A DNA stretch of 64,000 bases from assembly GCA_001465935.1 (NCBI GenBank), contig LNKV01000003.1, forward strand, positions 6,363 through 70,362, given 5' to 3'. This DNA is from Clarireedia homoeocarpa. Lineage: Eukaryota; Ascomycota; Leotiomycetes; Helotiales; Rutstroemiaceae. Below, piece by piece: positions 47,039 through 57,302 of this stretch. The position numbers and the translations under genes are program-made. Every line of letters starts with the position of its first letter. The first letter of the stretch is position 1. The notes beneath the pieces are model-generated. The model saw nothing but the letters and a program-made list of their open reading frames with translations, had not been told where the DNA came from and searched no databases.

Positions 47039-48927
47039 TCACTTCATCGACTCTGCCCTCTCCGAATGGTCCGCCTCATTCATCTCTGTTCCCAGAGCGG
47101 GGCCAAAGTGCCCCTTCTCCATATGTCGTGCCACAGGTACAGAGTCAAACACGTTCTTGCTCTGGATGAAGATTTGATCAACTTCTTCAAGATGTCGCCC
47201 GCTGGTCTCGGGGAAAAAGAAATAAACTCCTTTGGTCGTGGTCAGTTTTCGCCTTTTTCTTACTGGAGCGGAGTGCTTACCAGGCAGTATAAGGAAGAAG
47301 TTGATGCAAGCGTATATGATATAGTATCTATACCCAATTGTTGCGAATCCTACGGGGGTGATTTCGGTGACAATGAAGTTGAAAATCCATGCGCTCCCTA
47401 CGTCCATTATCAGCACCTATCGTCAAGCAATTTTCAAGATTGCCGAAATATACCTGTAGAAACAGCAGTTATGGGGACTCGGACGCTCAAGGGTGCGACT
47501 TCCGAAGCATACAAGAAGGTCAACCCGAGGAAGCCAGTTGGAAAGAACAAGGAAAACATAAATATGAATACTGCTGCAACGACAACTGATGAGAGCTGTG
47601 TAGTTTGCGAGGAAGTCCCGGCGATAATTGCCATACATGATCCCATACCAAAGGCTGCGAACATCATTAGTTTTCTCCTGCCGAAACGATCGACTGTAAG
47701 CACCCCTATGGGTGAACACAATGTCTGCCAAGTGAAGACACAAGCACTCAGGATTCGTGAAATCTCTGCAGATAGCCCAAGATCTGATTCAAAGATTGTG
47801 GCCTGGTAGAATGCTAGAGCGTTTATCCCGCCCAGTTGTTGAAACATCTGCCCGGAGGCAGCTAGGCATGTTCTGTGGAATAGACGTTCCTCGCCCATCC
47901 GGAAGATGTCCCTAAAGGACGCCTGCCCGCTGATAACAAGTCCTGCCTTGATTTCTGCTATGTCCATATTCACTTGTTCCGAGTCTGTCGATACATCCGA
48001 TAGAGCCGCTAAGACTTCGCGTGCTTCCTCTATTCTTTCTTTTTTGATAAGCCAACGTGGGGACTCTGGCATGTGCGGTATAGTAGTAAGAACGATGAGG
48101 GACCACACAATGGGAAGCGCAAGAGGGAATCGCCAAGTGACTGTTCCTGTTGCATGAGACATTCCAACATTAACCCACTAAGCAAAGTCAGCTTTTAACG
48201 ACAGCGAAGAGGTTAGGTGGGAGATTGGAAGAGTGGTGACCAACAGCAGCAATTGCAAGCCCAGCACTGATGAACAGGCCTTCAAGGAGGACAACGGATC
48301 CGCGATGTTGGGCCTTAGAGCACTCCGATTGCCAGTTGGGCGCCGTCGCACTCACCGCACCAAATCCCAGGCCGGTCACAAGACGCCCGACGATGAGTTG
48401 GCCAAGTGTATATGATGAGGATTGAATCACTGCACCAGCGATGTTAATGGCAGCCCCGAGCATGATTGTACGCTTCCGACCTAGGGGGTCACCAATTCGG
48501 ATACATGATAAGGCGCCGAAGAAACAACCTAATGTGTAAAGTGCGACCACGGTACCCTTAAAATTAGTTGTGCCTAGACAGATTAATGGCAAAGCCTCAC
48601 CTGGAGTCGGGAATCATGAGTCTCTTTGCTACCACTCACTGATACAGTGTTGAGCTGCGGAAAAGCTTCAACCCACGAAGGCAGACTGAGTAGTCCGCCA
48701 GCAACCTACAACTATTAGCTCCCATATTATGCCCGAAGCTGAGAATGGTCGTTGCTGTGGTTTATCGTACTTACTGCATTGTTGTAGCCGAATCTGTGGC
48801 ATTGAATCGATCAGCAAAATCAAGCATAGCTGTCCTACGATACTCACAAGATATATGCGGGCATGATAACCGCCCATATCATTGCGCGATCCAATGCAGC
48901 CCCTCGAAGGCCGAAAAACCTGGCCAT
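47039..48927 (-). CDS. MFS sugar-porter-family transporter
   Basis: Plasma-membrane permease of the major facilitator sugar-porter family; the substrate (sugar, quinate or another polyol or acid) cannot be told. Minus-strand exons are 48927-48848, 48793-48775, 48705-48601, 48556-48245, 48177-47454, 47397-47281 and 47229-47039, giving 515 residues, the usual length. Exon 2 is a 19-nt micro-exon that completes LFGYNNA. Family motifs are GDPLGRKRTIM (loop 2-3), GRLVTGLGFGA, PESPRWLIKK, QQLGGINALAFYQ, VDRFGRRKLM (loop 8-9) and PETSGRHLEEVD at the end. Twelve hydrophobic segments fit the sequence. It stands head to head with the MmgE/PrpD gene, 885 bp apart, a frequent layout of catabolic pairs. 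Confidence 0.9.
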
Positions 48928-49812
48928 ATCTTCTGCGGATTTCTTTGACAGCTGTTTCTGTTCATGTAGAGGCTGTCTCAACGATGAGAGTTGATAGCTC
49001 GACGAAAAACTTCGTGTCTACGTGGAAATAAGTATTGCAATTATGTAATGATGGCCGAGGTCATTCCAATATGGACTGCACAAACCCCTAACGAACGGCA
49101 TCGTTCTCAAATGAGAAGAAGGGTAGCCTCAAGACAAACAGACCTGGCTTCTTGACGTACTAATGCACTATATCACACTACTATCTGGTTGTAAAAACTC
49201 TGTTTCGGTCCCGGCGTTATACTTCGCACTCTCCCTGGCACCTGCTGAGCCAGTCATTGCCGCATTGAGGGATTTATCCGCCGGCATCGAGGGATTTATC
49301 CGCCGGCATCCAGCATTTGACCTCGTGATCAAGCAAGCTCAAGGGTAAACTCATAGAGCCACGTCCCGGACGCTGTTGGACAATGAGGCCCCAATCATTA
49401 CATTCCTGCATCTGAATATTCTGATCACAACCTATAAAGCATTCTTCGTATTCACCGTGTGGATGAGCTGCATAGCGACTTCCCCACCACATCTTGTGGG
49501 GCTCCATCTTCCCCCATGTTAACGCGCGGCGATTATAACCGACCTCCAAACGTCACTTGCCTCTTCAGAAATCAATAGTCGATGCATTGAGAGATATCCG
49601 TGCACATCCAATATTAACACTGCGGAAATATCCTTCCACCGGGTTGGATTACTGTTAAAGGAACGTCGTTTGAAGAATTATTGCAGTTTTACTGGGTCCT
49701 TTGTTGGTAGGCACAAAAAACCGGGATATCTATCGCCAGATGACTACAAACTTAACGTAAGAGGGATTCTTTCTCAACATCCATCACGAACTCATCATTG
49801 ATTGCGATTCAG
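48928..49812. promoter_or_regulatory. Divergent promoter of the transporter and the MmgE/PrpD gene
   Basis: The 885-bp space between two start codons contains a perfect tandem duplication at 49267-49310 whose unit holds TCCGCCGG, a CCG/CGG combination like that bound by Zn2Cys6 factors. Small frames on both strands are unsupported. Confidence 0.5.
49267..49310 (+). repeat. Perfect 2 x 22-bp tandem duplication
   Basis: Two identical 22-bp units lie end to end at 49267-49288 and 49289-49310. Each contains TTATCCGCCGGCAT with CCG and CGG triplets. The place, about 340 bp before the transporter start and about 500 bp before the MmgE/PrpD start, fits a shared upstream control element; that role is inferred. 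Confidence 0.75.
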
Positions 49813-51271
49813 ATGGCTACAGCACACCTAGCGTGCTGGGCAAACGCTCTCAAATATTCCGACTTACCATCCGATGTTATCCGAGCTGCTGTGCGAAGCT
49901 TTTACAACTGGACCGGGTGTGCTATCGGAGGAAGTAACCATCCCGCAACTACTATAGCTGTAGGTTCCATTGCCTCAATTTACTTGGATTCGTTATGTTG
50001 AAGCTTTATCAAAGTATACTTCTCTATCTCCTTTCTTCGGAGCCGCTACAACGTCTCTCTTGGGCCACCAAGGAACTCGCCGTGTTGATACACAACATGC
50101 GGCTTTATTGAATGGTATCGCATCTCACGTTCATGACTATGACGACACGCATCTAGATACGATCATTCATCCAACAGGTCCTGTCGCTAGTGCTCTTCTT
50201 GCCGTTGCCGAATGGAAAGGTGGCTTTTCAGGAAAGGACTTTCTTCTCGCATTGGTCGTTGGTATCGAGGTAGAATGCAAAGTTGGCTTGGCTGTCTGGC
50301 CCGAACACTACGATGTGGGATGGCATATCACATCCACGACAGGTTCTATCGGAGCAGCTGCAGCTGTAGCAAAATTACTCCAACTTCCTGTGGACCAGAC
50401 CATGCATGCTTTAGGAATTGCCGCAACGCAGGTTGTGGGGTTGAGGGAAATGTTTGGGTCGCACACTAAATCATTTCATCCCGGCCGTGCGGCGCAAAAT
50501 GGTCTCATGGCTGCAATTTTGGCACAAGGAGGTTACACTAGTAGTGAACAAGCGCTGGAAGCCAAGAGGGGTTGGGCAAACGTTGTCGGTATTACAAAAT
50601 CTGATCTCGCAGGAAGCTTGGCGAAATGGTTAGGAACAAACAATTCAAAAGATCAAGAGCAAGCATTTGGTCTTCCGGCTAAGGAACGGCCTGGCAGATG
50701 GGAGATACTAAGAAATAGTTTCAAGCCATTCCCGTGTGGAATTGTCATTCATCCAATTATTGATGCATGTTCACAACTACATCGGGATATGAGCGGTTTG
50801 GGATTGGATGTAAAGGACATCAAATCGGTGCATGCAAGAGTTCACCCTCTCGTGTTAGAACTTACTGGTAAAAAGAAACCCAAAGATGGACTGGAAGGGA
50901 AATTCAGTGTCTATCACGGCGCAGCAATTGGTCTCATGTATGGTAAGGGAACTCCAAGTCAATATGAAGATCATGTTGTACAGGATTTCGAAGTTATCGC
51001 CATTCGTGAGAGGGTTGATGCGGAAGCGGATAGCCATCTTGGTGCCGATGAAGCAATGTTAACTGTTACGATGAACAGCGGCAAGGTTCTGGAAAAACAT
51101 GTCGAGCATGCTGTCGGAAGTCTTGAGGTACCGATGGATGATGAGATGCTACGCCAGAAGTTTGAAGATCAATGTGTGAGCATTCTGGGAGATGCCACCA
51201 AGGATGCAAGTGATGCTTGTTGGGACATCGAGAATGCGAAAGATGTTGCAGAACTTGTGAAGGTTCTTTGA
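49813..51271 (+). CDS. MmgE/PrpD-family enzyme
   Basis: Member of the fold that includes 2-methylcitrate dehydratase and cis-aconitate decarboxylase; which reaction applies here is open. Exons are 49813-49963 and 50004-51271, giving 472 residues. The 40-nt intron is very short, but skipping it restores IAVALSKYTSLSPFFG. The active-site segment DYDDTHLDTIIHPTG carries the Asp, Thr and His of the family. A second His is in VGWHITSTTGSIGAAAA, and a Lys in GSHTKSFHPGRAAQNG; the set is intact. The C-terminal lid domain follows (PCGIVIHPIIDA, KFSVYHGAAIGLMYG). No mitochondrial signal is obvious. Linked use with the divergent transporter is likely. Confidence 0.9.
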
Positions 51272-52190
51272 GTGACCTTCTATTAGATATGCCAATAGAC
51301 TATTCTTCATATTTCTTGTTACCTTCGTGTACGTGGAGAGAGCGCAAAATCGGACGCATTCTCGTGGAATAATATTGATCGGAGCGAGTTGCTTCTAGAT
51401 TGTTGATGTGAGGTTGCAATCCACACATCCCTAGGTGTTCTTCATCGTTGACACATGTGTGCTCCAGATAGCCATATTTTAACTGCGGTGCAAGCATACA
51501 CAGAAGATATTACTATACTATGCATAGATCGCTGGCAATTTATCCATTTTGACTTCTCCATGAAAGAGCCTTGGTCAATACGATCTTTAAAAATATGAGG
51601 TTGAATACATTCAACGATGACACGAAGGCTTACATATAGTGAGACCTCAAACCATTAGAATAGTCTTCTAACATTAGTTTGATGACTGTTGTTGATAGAA
51701 AGTCAATGCTGAAACTTTTGGTTCGCTTTTGGGACTTGACAGCGTGAGATTCGCGGGGAAGGAAGAAAAGGGAAGAATATTACATGTTACCATGCCCTAT
51801 ATGGGGGTTTGTCGTCGTCTTCTATATCATTTGACTGATATTCAATGGATTGAGTTTCGTATACCTACTTCAAATGAAAGCAAGCCGGAGGAAAAGATAC
51901 TTCTAGCCTAAACATCTCCTTTATACGTCCAAGTGCTGCTCCTCCGTCTTCCCACGACTGGCTTCTGGAAACGGCAGGAACGCATTCATCTTCCTACCTA
52001 TCGACGGTATATTCGAAGAGTAGATACACACAATGGCCATGAGAAGTCTCCGGTCAAGCTACCCATCCCCAGGGAGCAAATAGCTCGGATAACATGTTGT
52101 CGACCAAATCCAATCAGAGTACCCAGCACTGCTGCATCCCATAAACACCGAAAGACCTTCCTAGTAACAAAAGCTTCCATTCCTCATCCA

Positions 52191-52415
52191 ATGAGCAGCA
52201 ATCCCCCTCTCAATCACCCAAACTCCCCACTCCACACTCTCGCATTAAACCAACCGACTTTTTGCGCACCCCAAGTTCGCAAACACCATGAAAGAAGACC
52301 ATCGGCTACCTTTCAACACATGCTAGAAGCCAGCGCCATCGGCGGTAAGCAAGCACTCCACCCACCCCGAGAACACCGACTAAAAATCCCGCGTTCGCTT
52401 CTCGCGCGCATCTAA
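52191..52415 (+). CDS. Possible small protein, 74 residues, unknown
   Basis: An ATG-led frame gives 74 residues rich in Pro, His and Ser with a segment RRPSATFQHMLEASAIGGKQ that looks like a short structured or phosphorylated motif and a basic end (KIPRSLLARI). I do not recognise it. The frame is open further upstream without ATG, so this could also be part of a spliced gene or simply chance. Its place inside a gene-poor, repeat-rich stretch speaks neither for nor against it. Confidence 0.28.
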   Translation: MSSNPPLNHPNSPLHTLALNQPTFCAPQVRKHHERRPSATFQHMLEASAIGGKQALHPPREHRLKIPRSLLARI

Positions 52416-53259
52416 GACATGCTCACAACACAGCGCACCCCGAGACAGACACATGAACAATTGCCAAACACGGAGATGGAATTCATGCACGCACGCACGC
52501 GCGCACGCCAGCGGGGAAGGACGAAGAAACGCCGTGAATTGGACTCGCCGTTTGGCGGCGTCCGAACTATATTATGCTTATGCACCGAAGGCAACACGGA
52601 AGAATGGAAAGAAGGAAAGAGTGGGTATGGTGTGCCAGCAAGCTAGCTGGCTAGCTCGTTGAAACCAGGTACGTCCTCTTGTAGTACGTAGTCGGGGTAT
52701 GGAGCAAAGGCGTTTCATACCAACTCCGTATGAGTTGTTCAAATGTCCTGCCATGATCGTTTCGGCCAAAAACCTGTGCTCAGCTCGTTTATTCCCCGTC
52801 ATTACCGTCGCCGACTGGAGTTTTCCATATTCTCAAGGACGATCCTATCTGGTTTCTGCAGTTTGTCGCATGATTTTGGGTTTTTGTCTTTCAAAAGCTG
52901 GTTTCCTATGTATATCCACATGGAGCATCGAGCATCGAGTTGTTAGTAAGTCAACTCGGTGGGTGCTCGCTCGCTCCATATACATATCACCGTCCAAAAA
53001 TAAACCCAATAATAGTAAATAAAACAAAAGCAATAGAAATAATAGGAAAATACTACCCAATTCGTCTCTCATCTCACTTTTCCCATGATAATAAATTATT
53101 GTTCTTCGTTCTCTCCCCCACCGCCTTTTCATTTTCCATCTCCATCTCCCATCTCCATTATCATTACCCTCATCCTCATCCTCATTTCCACTTCCATGTA
53201 AGTTCTATCAAAAAGTCTCCAACAAATATAATAATCCAACACACAATCCAATCAAATAA

Positions 53260-53490
53260 ATAAAAAATGATGTCATATCCCTCCTCCTCCTCCTCCTCCT
53301 CCGCCCCCCAAGTGAAACAACCATACAAACACTCCGTCGCACAAACTCCCACCATCCATGCATGCACGAAGTCTCCCCTTCCCTTCCCTTCCCTTCCCTT
53401 CACGATCACGATCGATCAATCAATCGCATCGCATCGCATTGCCTCGCCGTGCCCCGTGAAAAAAAAAAAAAAGTAAAAAAAAAAAGTCTC
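53260..53490 (+). repeat. Cluster of simple repeats (CTC, CCCTT, CGCAT, poly-A)
   Basis: A run of CTC triplets, four CCCTT units, repeated GCATC/CGATC units and two A-runs follow each other within about 230 bases. They are typical slippage-prone intergenic microsatellites; no function is claimed. Confidence 0.7.
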
Positions 53491-55383
53491 ACTTTCCTTT
53501 TTAGCTTCCCTCACCATCCCATCCCATTCCATACATTCATTCGCCAGCACGGAACGCGAGCGCGAGTTGGATGTGGAGAGAGGCGAGGTTAGGTTGGTTT
53601 CACGGGCCTTTTTTAAAAAAACTCCTCCCGACGCCTATATTTCCTTTCCTTTCCTTTCCTTTCTTTCCTTTCTTTCCGATCCGTTCGTGGCCCATTTCGT
53701 CCGTCCTGTCTGAGCTATACATACGGACGGTATACGTGTGGGGAAAACGACGGCGTAAGCGTGAGTGATGCTCATTGCGAGGTTGGGGTGGGGTGGAGTG
53801 GGTGAGTGGGTGAGTGAGTAAGTGAGTGAGTGAATTGATATTCATTTGTGTTGATCTTTGAAGTTAAGGTGAGGCTCACGGGGTGCGTGGTATACTATCG
53901 CTATCACTCACTGCCTTATCTATCTATCCATGGGCATGCTTGCTGTCGAGATGTAGAGTAAGATTGAGATTGGCGGCAATAGATAGTATTTGCGTGCCGT
54001 GATTTTAATTTGGATACCGGCAACCGGTCGTCTTGATGGGAGGCACGATTGAGCATAGGATTGTAGCCATGAGTTGGGAGGGAGATAAATGCAAACGCTG
54101 CGTAATTCATTATTCCCATGAGTCACCGTGGGCGTTCAAGAATGTCACCATCAGGTTTGACAGACAATGATGTATGTAGTGACGATTAAATCCTACCAGC
54201 GACCCTACTGCCTCGAGCGGTGGTCGAAATACTCCGACACGAGTAGTGACGAAGCGATTCATAGCGACACCAAGGCATTCGGAAACACCAATTTCTTTTG
54301 TTCTATTCATCAGACTTTTCATTGTCATGTACCTGCATCTGTCCCTATACTACAAACAACCGACCCTATTCCTCCCCAAACTCCTCTGGCATATGTGCCT
54401 ATTTCCTTCTTCCCTCCGTCCTCAATCATAGGTCTCTGCCTATTCTTGGTTCCAGTCTAACGTGGTGCATCCAAACAAATACGAATGGACATGTGATGTA
54501 TCTCGTGTTGTTGAGTTGTCTCTACAAAACCGAACTAGGCTTGATGCTTTGCTTCCTCTCTTTGCTGGAAAGGGTATGTTTTGTGGAAAATTCGGAAAAC
54601 ACGAGTGGGAAATTTTGAAACGAAAAAGAATGAACAAGAAGTAACTGTAAGAACGAACGCCTGTCGCTGATGTCCGTCAAGTAATGCTAGAACCCAAACG
54701 GCCCAAAGATGCAATGCCATCAGAAAAATCGAAAGCGAATGCCTGCCATAAAATGCGATAGATGCCTGCCCGCCTTGCCGAATACGAGAGACGTTGCCCG
54801 CCCAAAGCCGATGGTAGAGTCCTGACAATGGGTAAGGAGCCGAGAAAAATGTAAAAAGCTCCAGGAGAAGGCATGAATTAGAGGTATCCAACGAAAAAAA
54901 AAAAAACCCCCCCTCCCAGAACCAAGCAACGCCGATATAATGCTCGTCTCGTCCCTTTGTTGCTCGCGCCGCTTGTCATAATTGGTGATGCTAACGCTGA
55001 TGCCGAAACTGCCAACACAGCCCAGCTATATAAATGATAAAAAATAAATGTCAAGGTGAGGGTGCCAGTCCGAACTGGAAATTGTGTTTCCTAGTATGTG
55101 TTGAAACGAACGGTATGTCGGAAGATGTGTGTTGTTTCTCTATACTTTTCCCCAAGAGTCATTAAAAGTGGAAAAGTCATAAGTCGTTCAGGCTGGTAAA
55201 TGTACGTCTGTCGGCACACGACAGCTAACTCGTACTCCTCGATGGCTCCGAATCATAAATGCCATGCCTCTCAATTTCACTGGACATGTTCTTCTGCCTT
55301 TTTCTTGATTGCCAACCATGACGCCGTGAGGCTTTCCGCTTTCTACATCCTTCCTCCACTTCGTTCGTCTCAACGGCTAGTGG

Positions 55384-56000
55384 CTATTTCTTCCTGTTGC
55401 CAGCACCGGTAGAAGTTATCTTTGACGTGGACATTAAGTCTCCGATATACTTTTGTAGGAATTTGTTGTTGTTGTCGAGTTTGTCGTGCTCTTCCTTCAC
55501 GGCCTCGATGCGATTAAAGATTTCGAGCAATGATTGCTGAAGAAGTCTTGCGTGCCTGGTGAAACGAGATTTGTTAGCATTTCAAACCCTTTGCCAAAAC
55601 CGCTTCTGATGCTTGACGAAGCCCCAACGTACTCATTTAATTGCGCTCGTGCATCTTGACTCATCTTCTCCAGATCTTCGCTGTTTCGCCGTGGGCTCAT
55701 TGCTCGTGCGTCATCCTCGTCGAAAACCTCATCACCCTCTTTCAATTCTACGCGCGGGTGCTCTCTTGGTACAATTATCGTGCCGCTGGATTTGCGCGTG
55801 CCCAGCTTTGGTCGTTTGAGGGTAGGTGTGTGGCTGGTTGAGCTGTTCGCGGGCGTGGTTCCACCGCTTTCGTCCATGGAGGAAGATGTGCTTGAATTGA
55901 CCATTGATGGGGAGTCGTCCGGCGACGGGTTACTGGTATTAGGTTCGGTCGAAGTAGTTGGTGAGAAGGCAGAGACCGTATTTGAGGTTGGTGATGACAT
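55384..56000 (-). CDS. SCOC-like short coiled-coil protein
   Basis: Fungal relative of short coiled-coil protein SCOC, a Golgi-linked, Arl-binding factor in animals. Exons on the minus strand are 56000-55633 and 55555-55384, giving 179 residues. The N-terminal 120 residues are Ser/Thr/Pro-rich and probably disordered, with a conserved-looking PREHPRVELKEGDEVFDEDD and SPRRNSEDLEKMSQDARAQL. Exon 2 encodes the coiled coil: ARLLQQSLLEIFNRIEAVKE, then DNNNKFLQKYIGDLMSTS and a basic end. The pattern of a heptad helix ending in KFLQKYIGDLM is the family mark. Reading through the intron gives a different, unlikely end. Confidence 0.85.
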
Positions 56001-57011
56001 AGTTTTGTAAAAGTGGGAGAGGAGCTGTTGCTCAAGAGGCTGAGCGTGACAGCTATGGTAATGCTGTAGATCCTGCAACCACCGGAACACTCCCTATCCT
56101 GCTGCGAGGGTTGATGTGGCTGAGCTGGTAAGAATCAAGTTTCGTCCCGAAAGCGAAAATTTGAACGTGTGAGGTGACGGGAAATGAGTCGAAGGTGATG
56201 GGTTCGGGTGGGTATGAGTAGTAGGTTGGGTAGATAAGCAGGCAAGTAGCGTAGTACCAAATGATGATGAGATATCTCGCTGGTCTAAAAAGGTGTTGAA
56301 GAACTGGATGTGGGAGAGCAAGGCTCAGAAGAGCTAGAAGCAAAATAAATTTGCATCGAACCTCTTCTTAACTTTTTTTCTCTCTCCTTGAACGGACGGG
56401 CGTTCAAAAGGGTGTGGAGAGAATTGGAGGGCGTTGTTGTTGGTGGTGGTTGTGGTGGTTGTGGTGGTGGTGGTGTTGGTGGTTGTTGTTGTTGTTGTTG
56501 TAGTAGTATTGGTAAGAGAAAGTCGATAGGTGGTAGAGAGTAAGGTAGAAATGTACTGAGAGTTTGACGGTAGTGTGATAGTGTAATAGTGTGGTAGTGT
56601 AGTAGTGTAGTACGAGAGGACTAGGTAGGTACTAGAGAGATACCGTACTACGAGGGACCAGGACCAGGGAGGGACTAAGAAAAAGGACCAAGGAATGATT
56701 GAGTTGGATTTTTCTGTGGTTGAGAAAGGTTCAAAGGGCAGAGTGCACGAAGTACGAAGTATAAGTTACCTTTTTAGCGTCCTACAATTGCCGGTGGTCA
56801 GGCTTGTTTCTGTGGTTTCTGTGGTTTCTGGTTTCGCTGGTTTCGCTGGTTTCTTGTGCTTTCTTGTGCTTTCTGTGGTTCCTGTCGGTCGTTTTTCCCG
56901 TGCTTCTGACTTCTGTGGTCCCAATGATGAATGAGTGGCTCGAGAGTGGTTCCTCTCGCTGCTCCCCTGGCCCTCCTGGCTCTCCTGGCTGCTTTGTCTT
57001 CTTTTCTTTCG

Positions 57012-57058
57012 TCCAAATCCAAATCCAAATCCAAATCCGCATCCAAATCCGCATCCGC
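57012..57058 (+). repeat. AAATCC hexanucleotide repeat
   Basis: About seven units of a hexamer, AAATCC with GCATCC variants, lie in tandem. It is a microsatellite; the minus-strand frame across it reads as an artificial G/W/I-rich repeat and is not a gene. Confidence 0.8.
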
Positions 57059-57149
57059 CAGTTTGAATCTGTGACACCCAGAAAAATTGGGTAGGCTCAG
57101 GTAGGGAAGCCAACCGAGAGAGGGAAAAGAGTTACCGTAAAGCAGGTAA

Positions 57150-57302
57150 AGTCCCAAGTCCCCAGTCCAAGTCCCAGTCAGTCCCAGTCAGTCCCAGTCA
57201 GTCCCAGTCAGTCCCAGTCCCAGTCCCAGTCCCAGTCAGTCCCAGTCCCAGTCCCAGTCCCAGTCAGTCCAAGTCTCCGTCCCCGTCCCAGTCCCCGTCC
57301 AA
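57150..57302 (+). repeat. GTCCCAGTCA minisatellite
   Basis: A tandem array of GTCCCA and GTCA units, mostly as the decamer GTCCCAGTCA and hexamer GTCCCA, runs for about 150 bp and decays at both ends (CAAGTC, CCCCGT). The pattern of mixed 6- and 4-base units suggests growth by slippage. Confidence 0.85.

Larger units (their letters stand above)
51272..55383. other. Gene-poor stretch of 4.1 kb
   Basis: Apart from one small candidate frame (52191-52415) I support no gene here. The stretch has many low-complexity patches: GCAC repeats near 52490-52510, (CTC)n near 53280, CCCTT repeats near 53375-53402, A-runs at 53460-53486, TTTCC repeats near 53640-53680, GAGT repeats near 53800-53830, and A/C runs near 54895-54915. 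No tRNA or rRNA signature was seen. It may include long UTRs or an RNA gene not visible by eye. Confidence 0.4.

Noticed and set aside
46952..47809. Plus-strand frame of 285 codons
   Set aside because: It is antisense to the last exons of the MFS transporter, which keeps its motifs across three joins.
49970..51271. Treating the MmgE/PrpD gene as starting at 49970
   Set aside because: Codons up to 49963 encode the normal N-terminus, and a 40-nt intron joins both parts in frame; the ATG-like start at 49970 lies inside that intron.
51933..52415. Plus-strand frame of 160 codons taken as a whole
   Set aside because: It has no ATG at its beginning and no recognisable domain; only the ATG-led last 74 codons were kept, at low confidence.
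54119..54125. Second TGACTCA (reverse strand) as a Gcn4 site
   Set aside because: No gene start lies near; a 7-bp palindrome-like site is expected several times by chance in 64 kb.
56766..57157. Minus-strand frames with Gly/Phe/Asp repeats
   Set aside because: The repeats are translations of the AAATCC and TCTGTGGTT DNA repeats in different frames, not a protein.
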